From contig NZ_BMTW01000016.1 of the NCBI RefSeq assembly GCF_014649875.1, positions 62,001 through 126,000 of the forward strand: a stretch of 64,000 bases of DNA, in the 5' to 3' direction. Both the position numbers and the translations under genes were made by a program. The DNA comes from Streptomyces rubiginosohelvolus. GTDB lineage: Bacteria; Actinomycetota; Actinomycetes; Streptomycetales; Streptomycetaceae. Positions within the stretch are counted from its first letter, which is position 1. Every line of letters starts with the position of its first letter. This document shows positions 1-9,227 of this stretch, piece after piece. The notes below the pieces were generated by a model. It was not told the DNA's origin and searched no databases. It saw only the letters and a program-made list of their open reading frames with translations.

Positions 1-946
1 CGGGACCGTCCGCGTACGGCGCGATCGCTGCGAGGGTCGGCATGGTGTCGGAGATGTCGCGCATGTTGACGGTGATGCCGCGCAGCCGGCCGGTGGAACG
101 GACGGTGGTGGCGTCGGCGCCGACGCTCACCTCGGCGCCCATGTCCCGCAGGACGTCGACGAAGCGCAGGTCGCCCTGGAGGGCGCCGATGCCGAGGCCG
201 GGGACGGTGACCTCGCGGCCGGTGAGGGCTGCGGCGGCGAAGAAGTAGCTCGCGGTGGAGGCGTCGGGCTCGACGGCGTAGGCGGTGGCCCGGTAGCCGC
301 CGGGAGGGACGGTGAAGGTGTTCCCCTCCCGCAGTACCTCCACGCCGAAATCGCGCATCATCGCGAGGGTGATCTCGACGTACGGCGCGGAGACCAGCTC
401 GGTGACCTCGATGCGGAGCCCCTTCGCGGTGAGCGGCCCGAGCATCAGCAGCGCGGTGAGGTACTGGGACGACTCCCCCGCGTCCAGGGTGAGGTCGCCG
501 CCCTCGATCCCGGCGGCGCGCACGGTCAGCGGGTGGTGCCCCTCCGCTCCCCCGTGGCGCAGGTCGACGCCGAGCGCGGTGAGGGCCCGGGTGAGCGGGG
601 CGAGCGGGCGGCGGCGCATCTGGGCGGAGGCGTCGAAGCGGTACGTGCCGGAGGCGGCGGCCGCGACGAGGGTGGGCAGGAAGCGGGCGGTGGTCGCGCC
701 GTCGCGGCAGTAGACGTCGGCGTCGTCGGCGGCGGGCCCGGCCGGGCGCCCCTGGACGCGCCAGCGGTCGGCCTCCTGCTCGACGGCGTAACCGAGGCTC
801 TTCAGCCCTTCGGCGAAGCCCTCGGTGTCGTCCGAGCGCAGCGGCCGCAGCAGGGTGGTGGTGCCGTCGGCCGCGGCGGCCAGGAAGAGGGCGCGGGCGG
901 TGACGGACTTGGAGCCGGGGATGTCGATGACGGTCACGGCGCTCAT
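1..946 (-). CDS. aroA: EPSP synthase (3-phosphoshikimate 1-carboxyvinyltransferase), 3' end outside window
   Basis: Shikimate-pathway enzyme that joins PEP to shikimate-3-phosphate. About 315 N-terminal residues are visible; the gene runs off the left edge. Starting at the ATG at 946 the protein opens MSAVTVIDIPGSKSVTARAL, the lysine-containing N-terminal PGSKS signature. A second family block GESSQYLTALLM follows near residue 150, and VEPDASTASYFFAAAAL and a DISDTMPTLA segment lie further on. The usual PEP-binding loop (GNxGT) is replaced around residues 81-90 by RDGATTARFL, with Ala at the position normally taken by Gly. Streptomyces often hold more than one aroA copy, and this one looks like the divergent paralogue. 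It sits head-to-tail behind an acyl-CoA dehydrogenase with no other shikimate gene visible. Confidence 0.88.
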   Translation of the reverse strand, partial: MSAVTVIDIPGSKSVTARALFLAAAADGTTTLLRPLRSDDTEGFAEGLKSLGYAVEQEADRWRVQGRPAGPAADDADVYCRDGATTARFLPTLVAAAASGTYRFDASAQMRRRPLAPLTRALTALGVDLRHGGAEGHHPLTVRAAGIEGGDLTLDAGESSQYLTALLMLGPLTAKGLRIEVTELVSAPYVEITLAMMRDFGVEVLREGNTFTVPPGGYRATAYAVEPDASTASYFFAAAALTGREVTVPGLGIGALQGDLRFVDVLRDMGAEVSVGADATTVRSTGRLRGITVNMRDISDTMPTLAAIAPYADGP

Positions 947-1040
947 CCTGCCCTGCGGCGGGCGGGCCGGGCGGGGTACGTCCGGTGCGTGGACGCGGCT
1001 GACCCGGTGGACGCACCCGACGTACCCCGTACGACCGTCC

Positions 1041-2996
1041 CTAGCGCACCGGCCGGTGCTGGTTCTCCTGGACGGCGGGGCCGGGGGTGGCGTCGGCGAT
1101 CCAGGGGCCCTCGCCGCTCGGGTCGATGACGCCCTCCTCCAGCCAGGTGTACGTCCCCGACAGGACGCCGTCGACCACGCGCCGGTCGAGGTCGTCGGTG
1201 TTGGACCACAGGCGGGTGAACAGTTCCTCGACCCGGATGCGGGCCTGCTCGCAGAAGGCGTCCGCGAGCTGGTAGGCCTCGCGGCCGTGCTCCTCCGCCC
1301 CGCGCAGGTGCTCGGCGCGGACGCAGGCGGCGCTCATGGCGAAGAGCTCGGCGCCGATGTCGACGATCCGGCCGAGGAAGCCCTGTTTGGTCTCCATCCG
1401 GCCCTGCCAGCGGGACATGGCGTAGAAGGTGGACCGGGCGAGCTTGCGCGAGCACCGCTCGACGTACCGGAGGTGCCCGGAGAGGTCGCGGTGCCCGGCC
1501 GGGTGGAACTCGGCGTACGTGCGCGGCAGTTGCCCCGGTCCGGCGACGAGTTTGGGCAGCCAGCGGGCGTAGAACCCGGCGGCGTTGGCGCCCGCCTTCG
1601 CCTTGGCGGAGAGCGGCTTGTCGGGGTCGATGATGTCGCCCGCGACCTTGAGGTGGGCGTCGACGGCCTCGCGGGCGATCAGCAGGTGCATGATCTCGGT
1701 GGAGCCCTCGAAGATCCGGTTGATCCGCATGTCCCGGAGCATCTGCTCGGCCGGGACGGCCCGCTCCCCGCGGGCGGCCAGCGACTCCGCGGTCTCGAAG
1801 CCGCGGCCGCCGCGGATCTGGACCAGTTCGTCGGCGATCAGCCAGCCCATCTCGGAGCCGTACAGCTTGGCGAGGGCAGCCTCGATGCGGATGTCGTTGC
1901 GGTCCTCGTCGGCCATCTGCGAGGAGAGGTCGACGATGGCCTCCAGGGCGAAGGTGGTGGCCGCGATGAACGAGATCTTGGAGCCGACCGCCTCGTGTCG
2001 GGCGACGGGCCGGCCCCACTGCTCGCGTACGGCGGACCATTCGCGGGCGATCTTCAGCGACCACTTGCCGACGCCGACGCACATCGCGGGCAGCGAGAGG
2101 CGGCCGGTGTTGAGGGTGGTCAGGGCGATCTTCAGCCCGGCGCCCTCGGGCCCGATCCGGCAGGCTCCGGGCACCCGCACCTGGTGGAAACGGGTGACGC
2201 CGTTCTCGATCCCGCGCAGGCCCATGAAGGCGTTGCGGTGCTCCACGGTCACGCCGGGGGCGTCGGCCTCGACGACGAAGGCGGTGATGCCGCCCGGGTG
2301 CCCCTCGGAGGCGGGTACCCGGGCCATGACCACGAGGAGGTCGGCGACGACGCCGTTGGTCGTCCAGAGCTTCACGCCGTCGAGGAGGTAGTCCGGCCCG
2401 TCGGGCACCGCGGTGGTGGCGAGGCGGGCGGGGTCGGAGCCGACGTCCGGCTCGGTGAGCAGGAAGGCGGAGATGTCGGTGGTGGCCAGCCGGGGCAGGT
2501 AGACGTCCTTCTGCTCCTGGGTGCCGAAGATCTTCAGGGGCTGCGGTACGCCGATCGACTGATGCGCGGAGAGCAGCGCGCCGATCGCGGGGCTGGCGGA
2601 GCCGACGAGAGCGAGTGCCTTGTTGTAGTACACCTGGGTGAGTCCGAGGCCGCCGTACTTGGTCTCGATCTTCATCCCGAGGGCGCCGAGCTCCTTGAGC
2701 CCGCTGATCACCTCGTCGGGGATCCTCGCCTCGCGTTCGATGCGCACGCTGTCGATGTGCGTCTCGCAGAACGCCCGCAGCCGCGCCAGGAACTCCTCGC
2801 CGCGCCGTATGTCGTCGGGCGGTGGCAGGGGGTGCGGATGGATCAGGTCGAGCCGGAAGCGCCCCAGGAACAGCTCCTTGGCGAAACTGGGCTTGCGCCA
2901 GTCCTGCTCACGGGCGGCCTCGGCGACCCGTCGCGCTTCGCGTTCGGTGACCTTGGGGGCCTTGGGGACCTGGGGGATGTTGTGTGGTGCGGACAT
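1041..2996 (-). CDS. Acyl-CoA dehydrogenase with C-terminal extension
   Basis: FAD-dependent alpha,beta-dehydrogenation of an acyl-CoA (fatty-acid beta-oxidation). The 651-aa protein opens MSAPHNIPQVPKAP. The acyl-CoA dehydrogenase core spans about residues 85-440: FAD/substrate-binding blocks AFLLTEPDVGSDPA and KLWTTNG, a GGRGFE segment and the FEGSTEIMHLLIAR block near the active site. A further ~200-residue helical C-terminal part makes it longer than the usual ~380-aa enzymes and resembles the long FadE-type proteins. The ATG at 2996 is preferred over the in-frame GTG at 3008 because GAGGTGAGG stands six bases before the ATG. It is downstream of, but separated by a terminator from, the aldehyde dehydrogenase. 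Natural substrate chain length is not readable from the sequence. Confidence 0.9.
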   Translation of the reverse strand: MSAPHNIPQVPKAPKVTEREARRVAEAAREQDWRKPSFAKELFLGRFRLDLIHPHPLPPPDDIRRGEEFLARLRAFCETHIDSVRIEREARIPDEVISGLKELGALGMKIETKYGGLGLTQVYYNKALALVGSASPAIGALLSAHQSIGVPQPLKIFGTQEQKDVYLPRLATTDISAFLLTEPDVGSDPARLATTAVPDGPDYLLDGVKLWTTNGVVADLLVVMARVPASEGHPGGITAFVVEADAPGVTVEHRNAFMGLRGIENGVTRFHQVRVPGACRIGPEGAGLKIALTTLNTGRLSLPAMCVGVGKWSLKIAREWSAVREQWGRPVARHEAVGSKISFIAATTFALEAIVDLSSQMADEDRNDIRIEAALAKLYGSEMGWLIADELVQIRGGRGFETAESLAARGERAVPAEQMLRDMRINRIFEGSTEIMHLLIAREAVDAHLKVAGDIIDPDKPLSAKAKAGANAAGFYARWLPKLVAGPGQLPRTYAEFHPAGHRDLSGHLRYVERCSRKLARSTFYAMSRWQGRMETKQGFLGRIVDIGAELFAMSAACVRAEHLRGAEEHGREAYQLADAFCEQARIRVEELFTRLWSNTDDLDRRVVDGVLSGTYTWLEEGVIDPSGEGPWIADATPGPAVQENQHRPVR

Positions 2997-3143
2997 GAGG
3001 GACCTCACCTCGCCGCGCGAGACCAGGAGGGATGGGACGCCCGGGACGCACGGACTGCTAGTCGCTGCTTACTGGTCCGTATGTAACCCCTGTACCCGTG
3101 GTTCGGCACCCGCACCAGACCCCGCGCACGAACACGCGAACGA

Positions 3144-3170
3144 CCTGAGCCCCCGCACAGTGGGCTCAGG
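3144..3170 (-). terminator. Intrinsic terminator after the 3240-4685 aldehyde dehydrogenase
   Basis: Perfect 9-bp inverted repeat CCTGAGCCC / GGGCTCAGG with a 9-nt loop, about 70 bp beyond the stop codon of the aldehyde dehydrogenase and before the promoter region of the acyl-CoA dehydrogenase. As usual in Streptomyces there is no strong U-tract. Confidence 0.65.
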
Positions 3171-3239
3171 CCGTTCTCTTGCGCGCCCCCGCCCGCGCTC
3201 GCTGTCCGGGCGGAAGGCGGGCGGGGGTCGTCCGGGGTG

Positions 3240-4685
3240 TTACAGGGCGAGGCCCGTGAGGACCAGGACGCGCTCGTAGGTGTAGTCGTCCATGGCGTAG
3301 CGGACGCCCTCGCGGCCGACGCCGGACTGCTTGGCGCCGCCGTACGGCATCTGGTCGGCGCGGTACGAGGGGACGTCGCCGATGATCACGCCGCCGACCT
3401 CCAGGGCGCGGTGGGCGCGGAAGGCGGTCTGGAGGTCGTGGGTGAAGACGCCTGCCTGGAGGCCGTACTTGGAGGAGTTGACGGCCGCGAACGCCTCGGC
3501 CTCGCCGTCCACCTTCTGGAGGGACATGACCGGGCCGAAGACCTCTTCGCAGGAGAGCTTCACGTCGTCCGGGAGGCCCGCCAGGACCGTCGGGGCGTAG
3601 GTGGCGCCGTCGCGCTTGCCGCCGGTGAGCAGCTCCGCGCCGCCCTGGACGGCCTCGTCGACCCAGGACTCGACGCGCTGGGCGGCGTCCTCGCTGACGA
3701 GGGGGCCGACGTCGGTGGCGGCGTCGGCCGGGTCACCGGTGACGAGGGCCTCGACGGCGGCGACGATCTTCGGGACGAGGCGGTCGTAGACCGAGGCGTC
3801 GGCGATGACGCGCTGCACGGAGATGCAGGACTGGCCGCCCTGGTAGTTGGAGAAGGTGGCGATCCGGGTGGCCGCCCAGTCCAGGTCCTCGTCGGAGGCG
3901 TAGTCGCCGAGGACGACCGCGGCGCCGTTGCCGCCGAGCTCCAGGGTGCAGTGCTTGCGGGGCACCGACTCCATGATCGCGTAGCCGACCGGGCCGGAGC
4001 CGGTGAAGGAGATCACCGGCAGGCGCTCGTCCTGGACCAGGGCGGGCATCTTGTCGTTCGGGACCGTCAGGACGGACCAGGAGCCGGCCGGAAGGTCGGT
4101 CTCGGCCAGCAGCTCGCCCAGGATGAGCGAGGAGATCGGAGTCGCCGGGGCCGGCTTGAGGATGATCGGGGCGCCGACGGCGATGGCCGGGGCGACCTTG
4201 TGGGCGCTGAGGTTCAGCGGGAAGTTGAAGGGCGCGATACCGAGGACGGCCCCGCGCGGGAAGCGCCGGGTCAGCCCGAGGCGGCCGGTGCCGCCGAGGT
4301 CGGTGTCGAGCCGCTGGGCCTCTCCGCCGTTGAAGCGGCGGGCCTCCTCTGCGGCGAACCGGAACACGGACACGGCCCGGCCGACCTCGCCGCGGGCCCA
4401 CTTGATCGGCTTGCCGTTCTCCGCCGAGATCAGCTGGGCGATCTCCTCGGTGCGCTCCGTGAGCCGCCGTACGACGTGGTCGAGGGCTGCCGCCCGGACG
4501 TGCGCCGGGGTGGCGGCGAACTCGTCGCGTACGGCGTGGGCGGCGGCGACGGCCTCCTCGACCTGGGCGTCGGTCGGCACGCTGACGGTGCCGACGAGGC
4601 GACCGTCGTACGGGTTGGTGACGTCGAAGCTGTCGGCACCGGTGGCCTGGCGGCCGGCCACCCAGAAGGCGTGGGGCGAAGTCAT
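3240..4685 (-). CDS. NAD(P)-dependent aldehyde dehydrogenase
   Basis: Oxidises an aldehyde to the acid. The 481-aa protein has the full ALDH fold: NAD-binding block IAPFNFPLNLSAHKVAPA, GSGPVGY, general-base Glu in LELGGN and the nucleophile Cys in GGQSCISVQR, then CEEVFGPVMSL. FNFPLN in place of the PWNYP of betaine/aminobutyraldehyde dehydrogenases puts it nearer the GapN / lactaldehyde-type ALDHs. The start is ATG 4685, giving MTSPHAFWVAG. Four GAGGTCGTGA-like direct repeats lie in its leader (4704-4748). The next gene upstream on the same strand is a PucR regulator about 210 bp away, which suggests local control. A succinate- or malonate-semialdehyde substrate is possible given gabT nearby, but this is inference. 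Confidence 0.88.
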   Translation of the reverse strand: MTSPHAFWVAGRQATGADSFDVTNPYDGRLVGTVSVPTDAQVEEAVAAAHAVRDEFAATPAHVRAAALDHVVRRLTERTEEIAQLISAENGKPIKWARGEVGRAVSVFRFAAEEARRFNGGEAQRLDTDLGGTGRLGLTRRFPRGAVLGIAPFNFPLNLSAHKVAPAIAVGAPIILKPAPATPISSLILGELLAETDLPAGSWSVLTVPNDKMPALVQDERLPVISFTGSGPVGYAIMESVPRKHCTLELGGNGAAVVLGDYASDEDLDWAATRIATFSNYQGGQSCISVQRVIADASVYDRLVPKIVAAVEALVTGDPADAATDVGPLVSEDAAQRVESWVDEAVQGGAELLTGGKRDGATYAPTVLAGLPDDVKLSCEEVFGPVMSLQKVDGEAEAFAAVNSSKYGLQAGVFTHDLQTAFRAHRALEVGGVIIGDVPSYRADQMPYGGAKQSGVGREGVRYAMDDYTYERVLVLTGLAL

Positions 4686-4703
4686 GGAGGTTCCGGCCCT
4701 TCG

Positions 4704-4748
4704 GAGGTCGTGAGGAGGTCGTGACCGAAGTCGTGACGGAGGTCGTGG
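4704..4748 (-). repeat. Four direct repeats in the aldehyde dehydrogenase leader
   Basis: The 10-mer GAGGTCGTGA (plus-strand reading) occurs at 4704 and 4715, as GAAGTCGTGA at 4727 and as GAGGTCGTGG at 4739. The period is 11-12 bp, about one helical turn, so all copies face the same side of the DNA. They lie 19-63 bp upstream of the aldehyde dehydrogenase start. A regulator binding array, for instance for the adjacent PucR-type protein, is a reasonable guess. Confidence 0.45.
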
Positions 4749-4897
4749 GCGCCCAGAAGGCTCCCCTCTGTGGTCCCACGGTAGGGGAGGAGGCGCCCAG
4801 GGCGTTTGTCCGGTGTGGAGCGGAGCGGGGGCCGGGTGCGCCGAATTGGCGGAAGGGGTGTGCGTGGCGGTCGGGCCGTCCGCTCGACGGGCGGCGT

Positions 4898-6487
4898 TCA
4901 GCTTCCGGAGTCCTCGGCGGGCGTGGTCGCCGCCGTCGCCTTGAGGGCGAGCCACAGCTCCATGCGGACGTCCGGGTCGTCCAGGGAGCGGCCCAGGATC
5001 TCCTCCACCCGGCGCATCCGGTAGCGCAGGGTGTGCCGGTGCACGCCCAGGTCGGCGGCGGCGGCGTCCCACTGGCCGTGGCGGGAGAGCCAGGCGCGCA
5101 GGGAGGCCACCAGGTCGCCGCGGCCCTTGGCGTCGTGCTCGTGCAGGGCGCGGAGCATGCCGTCGGCGAAGGCCCGTACCGCGTCGTCGGCGAGCAGCGG
5201 GAGGACCGAACCGGCGGCCAGCTCCTCGTGCTCGACCAGGGCCCGGCCCCGGCGGCGGGCGACCGAGAGGGCCTGTTCGGCCTGCTTGTACGCGGCGGAT
5301 ACGGCGATCGGGCCGGCGGGGGCGGAGAGCCCCACCACGATGTCGCTGTCCTCGGCGCCGCCTTCGCGCGGGGCGCGGTCGTCCTGGGCCTCGGCGTAGG
5401 CGGCGCAGGCGGCCACGGCGGCTCCGCCGTCGGCGGCGAGCACGACGACGCGTTCGCCTTCGCCCTCGGGGACCAGGAGCAGCGCCTCGCCGCTGCGGGC
5501 GGCGGCGGCCTCCATGGTCTCGGTGAACAGCTCGGGCCCGGCGGGCGCGGCGGCCTCGGCGATGAGCAGCCGGAACGGCGCGTCGAGCAGCCCGCCGTAG
5601 AGGTCCCCGGCGACGGCCCGCGCGTGGTCGGGCTGCCCGGCGAGCAGCATCCGCAGGACGGCGGCGCCGAGGCGCTGTTCGGCGCCCTGGAGGGAGCGGG
5701 AGCGGGCGGTGGTGAGGGTGAGCAGGGCGACGGCGGAGTGCACGGCGTACCGCTCGGCGGTCCCGAGCGCCGCACCCGTACCGACGGCCAGGGCGCCGCG
5801 CGCCCGGCGGCCGGTGCCCAGCGACTGGAGCTCCACCCGGTCCTCGCTGTCGCCGACGACGACGCTGGCGGGGGCGGGTCTGTCCCGGAGGCGTTCGACG
5901 TCGGGGGTGAGGCGGGCGGCTCGGCGGGCGGCCCAGTCGGGGGCGGCGGCGAGGACCGCGCCGGAGGTGTCGTACAGGGCGGCCCAGCCGTCGACGTGGG
6001 CGGCGAGCCGGGCGAGGAGGTCGGCGGGCCCGTCCCCGGCGAGCGCGGCCTTCGTCAGCTCGCGCTGGGCCTCGAAGCCGGCGGTGACCGCGCGGTACTG
6101 GTCGGCGGCGATGGCGGCGGAGACGGCCTTGCTGATGGCGAGGAACGGGGTGCGGCGGGGCACTTCGAGGAGCGGCAGGCCCGCCTCGTCGGCGGCCTCG
6201 ACGAGCGCTTGCGGCACGTCCTCGTAGTTGACCCCGACCGCGAAGCCGACCCCGGCGACTCCCGCCCCGGCCAGCCGCCGTACGTAGCGCCGCATGGAGT
6301 CGGCGTTCTCGGCGTCGAGGTTGGTGGCGGTGACGAGGAGGAGTTCGCCGCCGTCCATGTACGGGACGGGGTCGGCGAGCTCGCTGGCGTGGGCCCAGCG
6401 CACGGGGGTGCCGAGCCGGTCCGCGCCCGCCCGCACGGTGAGCTTGAGCGCCGAGTGCTGGACGAGCGAGGCGAGCGTGGGGGGCAT
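4898..6487 (-). CDS. PucR-family transcriptional regulator
   Basis: Transcription factor of the PucR type. The 529-aa protein starts MPPTLASLVQHSALKLTVRAG and has the N-terminal purine-catabolism-regulator domain (residues ~1-120, with ELLLVTATNL). A variable middle region follows, then a C-terminal PucR helix-turn-helix at about 465-515 (AAADLGVHRHTLRYRMRRVE). The ORF opens 29 codons earlier, but MPPTL at 6487 matches family N-termini, with a GAGGG about ten bases upstream. Members control purine, GABA or amino-acid catabolism in response to metabolites. The neighbouring aldehyde dehydrogenase downstream and gabT upstream suggest it governs GABA/aldehyde use; the effector is unknown. Confidence 0.85.
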   Translation of the reverse strand: MPPTLASLVQHSALKLTVRAGADRLGTPVRWAHASELADPVPYMDGGELLLVTATNLDAENADSMRRYVRRLAGAGVAGVGFAVGVNYEDVPQALVEAADEAGLPLLEVPRRTPFLAISKAVSAAIAADQYRAVTAGFEAQRELTKAALAGDGPADLLARLAAHVDGWAALYDTSGAVLAAAPDWAARRAARLTPDVERLRDRPAPASVVVGDSEDRVELQSLGTGRRARGALAVGTGAALGTAERYAVHSAVALLTLTTARSRSLQGAEQRLGAAVLRMLLAGQPDHARAVAGDLYGGLLDAPFRLLIAEAAAPAGPELFTETMEAAAARSGEALLLVPEGEGERVVVLAADGGAAVAACAAYAEAQDDRAPREGGAEDSDIVVGLSAPAGPIAVSAAYKQAEQALSVARRRGRALVEHEELAAGSVLPLLADDAVRAFADGMLRALHEHDAKGRGDLVASLRAWLSRHGQWDAAAADLGVHRHTLRYRMRRVEEILGRSLDDPDVRMELWLALKATAATTPAEDSGS

Positions 6488-6683
6488 GGGCCAGGAACCC
6501 TCGGGGTCGGGGATGAGGTCGCGCGCGCCGCCGTACGGACGACCGGTCCCCCGGCCGTCACGGTGGCCCCGCATTTCGCCGTCCCGTATGAACGGCTCCC
6601 ACCGATTCTGCCAGGCTGGCAGGGTGGCGGTAACCGCTCTCCGTCGACCGTCGCGTTACTTCCGGGTAGCCGGTCCGGTCATG

Positions 6684-9227
6684 TCAGCCGTCGAAGTGGA
6701 CGAGGAGGGGGGGTGCGTGATCGCCCTCGACATTGGCCAATCGGATGACTGCGTGACCCGACGGAACCGCGTACGCCAGTTCCGAGGCCGACCAGCGCTC
6801 CTTCTCCACCTGCCGTACGGTCACCGCGTCCGTGGTCACCGCCTTGCCGGTGACGAGCTTGCGCAGGGCGTGCAGGGCGCGGGTGAACGGCTGGTCGGCG
6901 AAGACGGTGTGCTGGGCGACCTCGCGGGTCTCCACCCATTCCTTGCCCCAGGCCTCGGCGAAGCGTTTCCCGTCCCAGGTGGTGATGCCGGAGAAGGCCG
7001 CCGTGCAGCCGACCGCGCCGAGCAGCGGGGTGTGCAGAGCCTCGGGGACGTCGTCGACGGTACGCAGGGCGAGCACCGCCCCGGCGTTGACCGAGCGGAG
7101 CCGGCGGATGCCCCGGACGGTCTCGGCGGTGACGGCGTGGGTGGCGTCGTCCAGGACCAGGCAGACGAAGAGCGAGGTGTCGGTGCGGGCGGCGGTGATC
7201 GCGGTGAACTGGGCGAGGAGCAGCCGGGTCAGCAGCCGGGACGCTTCCGCGTGGCCGCGTTCCGGCAGGTCGACGCGGACCCGCAGCGGGTACTGGCCGA
7301 GCGCACGCAGCTCGAAGGGGCGGGCGTCCGGGCCGGTGGCGAAGAACCCGGCGAACGTGGGCCGGTCGAGCAGGGCCACCCGGTCGGCGAGGGCGGGGGC
7401 CGGATCGCCGGGGCCGCCCGCCTGCCGGGACCGCGCGTCCAGCTCGCGGAGCATGGCGTGGTGACCGGCGGCTTCGAGGGAGGCGCGGAGCCCGGCGAAC
7501 GCGGCCGGTGTGCCGTCGAGGAGTTCCCGCAGTTCGGGCACGGAGGGGAAGTGGCCGTGGGCGGCACGGTACGGGCCGAGCAGCTGGGCGAGGACGGTGG
7601 CGGCACGACGGCTGTCGAGGCTGCCGACATCGCCGACGAGCCCTTCGGCGAGGACGGCTGCCGCCTCATCGGGGTCGGTGGTGCCCCCGTACAGGTCGAT
7701 GTCATGGGCGGAGCCGGGGTGGCCGACCCGGACGACGACGTCGAAGGCGTCGTCCGGGCCGAGCGGCTCACCCGCTCCGCCGACGGCGAGGACCGCCGCC
7801 TGTCCGGCCAGCGCGCGCAGGGCGAGCGCCTCGACGGCCGGCCGGACCAGCCGGGCGGACTTCCCGGCGCCGGGCGGTCCGACGGCGAGCAGGGACGTGC
7901 CGAGCAGCGCGGGGTCCAGGGCGAGGCCCGTGCCCCGGCGGACGTAGGGGTTGTGCGGGTCGTCGGCGCACCGGCCGATCCTGACCTGGCCGGTGAGCAC
8001 GTCGTGGCGGGCGGTGCGCCGGGGGAGGTCGCGGTGGCCGGAGGGGTGCAGGGCGGCGGCCCCGCCGGTCCGCAGGACGGACTCCGCGAGGGGGCCGAGC
8101 CGGTCGGGCCGCCGGGTGGCGAGCCGCCAGGCGTGGCGCAACCGGGCCACGTCCACGTCGTTCATGCGCCCGGTGCGGACCTCGGCGGTGAGGGTGTCCG
8201 CGGCGTCGGTCCAGCCTGCGGCGCGCAGCTCGGGCCACTGGTCGGCGGAGGTCGTGGTGGCGGGGGCCGAGGGATCGGCGGGCGCGGGCGCAGAGCCGCC
8301 CCGGCGGGCGGCGATCAGTTCGCGCCAGCGGCCGAGCCGGGCGAAGGGCCAGAGGACGGCGGCGGCGATCAGCCCGTAGATCACGTTGACGACGGTCTGG
8401 CTCTGGTAGATCTCGCCGCCCGCGACGGAGGCGACGAGCACCAGGACCGGGCGGACGACCGGGAGCGTCTCCTTCCAGACGAGCAGCTGGGTCAGGCCCG
8501 CCGCGACGGCCGCCGCGAGGGCGAGGAAGGGCTGGCCGCGCTCCGCGACATGACGGCGGAAGAGCTCGGAGAAGTTACCGATCCGGCCGCAGCCGTAGGC
8601 CAGCAGCCCGAAGAGGATCGCCTCGTACACCGTGAGGGCGTCGCTGCCCTCGATGGTGCGGGGGCCGCCGGAGGTGCCCGGGTTCCACCACTCACCCGGG
8701 GTGAAGAGCTTCAGCGGGACGAGGCGGTAGGGGAGGTAGCCGTTGCGCCACAGCGACCACAGCAGCAGTGCGGAGAGCAGCGCGATCAGGGTGCCGACCA
8801 GCAGCGACCGGTCGGAGACCCGCTCGGACTCCTCGGGCGGGGGCGGGGTGTACCCGTACCGCCAGACACCCGGTTCCTGCTGGGGGCGGGGTGTGCGCAG
8901 CCAGGCGTCGACCGGTACTCCGGGGGCCGGCTGCTCGACGGGCGGGGCCGCCGGGGCGGGCCCGGCCTGCCGGTGCTCCACCGGCTGGGCGGACGCGGAC
9001 CCGGCGCGCCACTGCTCAGCCGGCCGGCCCGGTTGGGGGTCGGCCTGCTTCCGGTCGGCCGGATACGGATCGGCCTGGTTACGGTCGCCCTGATGCGGGT
9101 CGGCCGGATGCGTGCCGGAGGCGGGGTGCGGTACCCGCGGCGGATGCGCGGGCGGTGGCGGAGCGGCCGGTCCGGGGGCCCTGTCCGCGCCCGGTCCCCG
9201 TCCACCCCGCGTGCCGTCGTCGTCCAT
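6684..9227 (-). CDS. TraG/VirD4-like membrane ATP-binding protein
   Basis: 847-aa protein of unknown role. Residues 1-130 are a Pro/Gln-rich, low-complexity cytoplasmic arm with repeated ADP/QAD units. A cluster of hydrophobic segments between about 140 and 310 (LLVGTLIALLSALLLWSLW; ALAAAVAAGLTQLLVW; VVNVIYGLIAAAVLWPF) anchors it in the membrane. The C-terminal half is an ATPase: Walker A GPPGAGKS near residue 440 and a LFVCLVLDDATH Walker-B-like strand near 685. The layout is that of TraG/VirD4-type coupling proteins or the 'ATP/GTP-binding' family conserved in streptomycetes, but there are no relaxase or type IV genes nearby. It is divergent from gabT across 278 bp. Function is unassigned. 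Confidence 0.75.
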   Translation of the reverse strand: MDDDGTRGGRGPGADRAPGPAAPPPPAHPPRVPHPASGTHPADPHQGDRNQADPYPADRKQADPQPGRPAEQWRAGSASAQPVEHRQAGPAPAAPPVEQPAPGVPVDAWLRTPRPQQEPGVWRYGYTPPPPEESERVSDRSLLVGTLIALLSALLLWSLWRNGYLPYRLVPLKLFTPGEWWNPGTSGGPRTIEGSDALTVYEAILFGLLAYGCGRIGNFSELFRRHVAERGQPFLALAAAVAAGLTQLLVWKETLPVVRPVLVLVASVAGGEIYQSQTVVNVIYGLIAAAVLWPFARLGRWRELIAARRGGSAPAPADPSAPATTTSADQWPELRAAGWTDAADTLTAEVRTGRMNDVDVARLRHAWRLATRRPDRLGPLAESVLRTGGAAALHPSGHRDLPRRTARHDVLTGQVRIGRCADDPHNPYVRRGTGLALDPALLGTSLLAVGPPGAGKSARLVRPAVEALALRALAGQAAVLAVGGAGEPLGPDDAFDVVVRVGHPGSAHDIDLYGGTTDPDEAAAVLAEGLVGDVGSLDSRRAATVLAQLLGPYRAAHGHFPSVPELRELLDGTPAAFAGLRASLEAAGHHAMLRELDARSRQAGGPGDPAPALADRVALLDRPTFAGFFATGPDARPFELRALGQYPLRVRVDLPERGHAEASRLLTRLLLAQFTAITAARTDTSLFVCLVLDDATHAVTAETVRGIRRLRSVNAGAVLALRTVDDVPEALHTPLLGAVGCTAAFSGITTWDGKRFAEAWGKEWVETREVAQHTVFADQPFTRALHALRKLVTGKAVTTDAVTVRQVEKERWSASELAYAVPSGHAVIRLANVEGDHAPPLLVHFDG

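Noticed and set aside
825..3086. 753-codon open frame on the plus strand across the acyl-CoA dehydrogenase
   Set aside because: Antisense shadow in GC-rich DNA: low-complexity Gly/Val/Asp/Arg composition with no domain, while the minus-strand gene has full family motifs.
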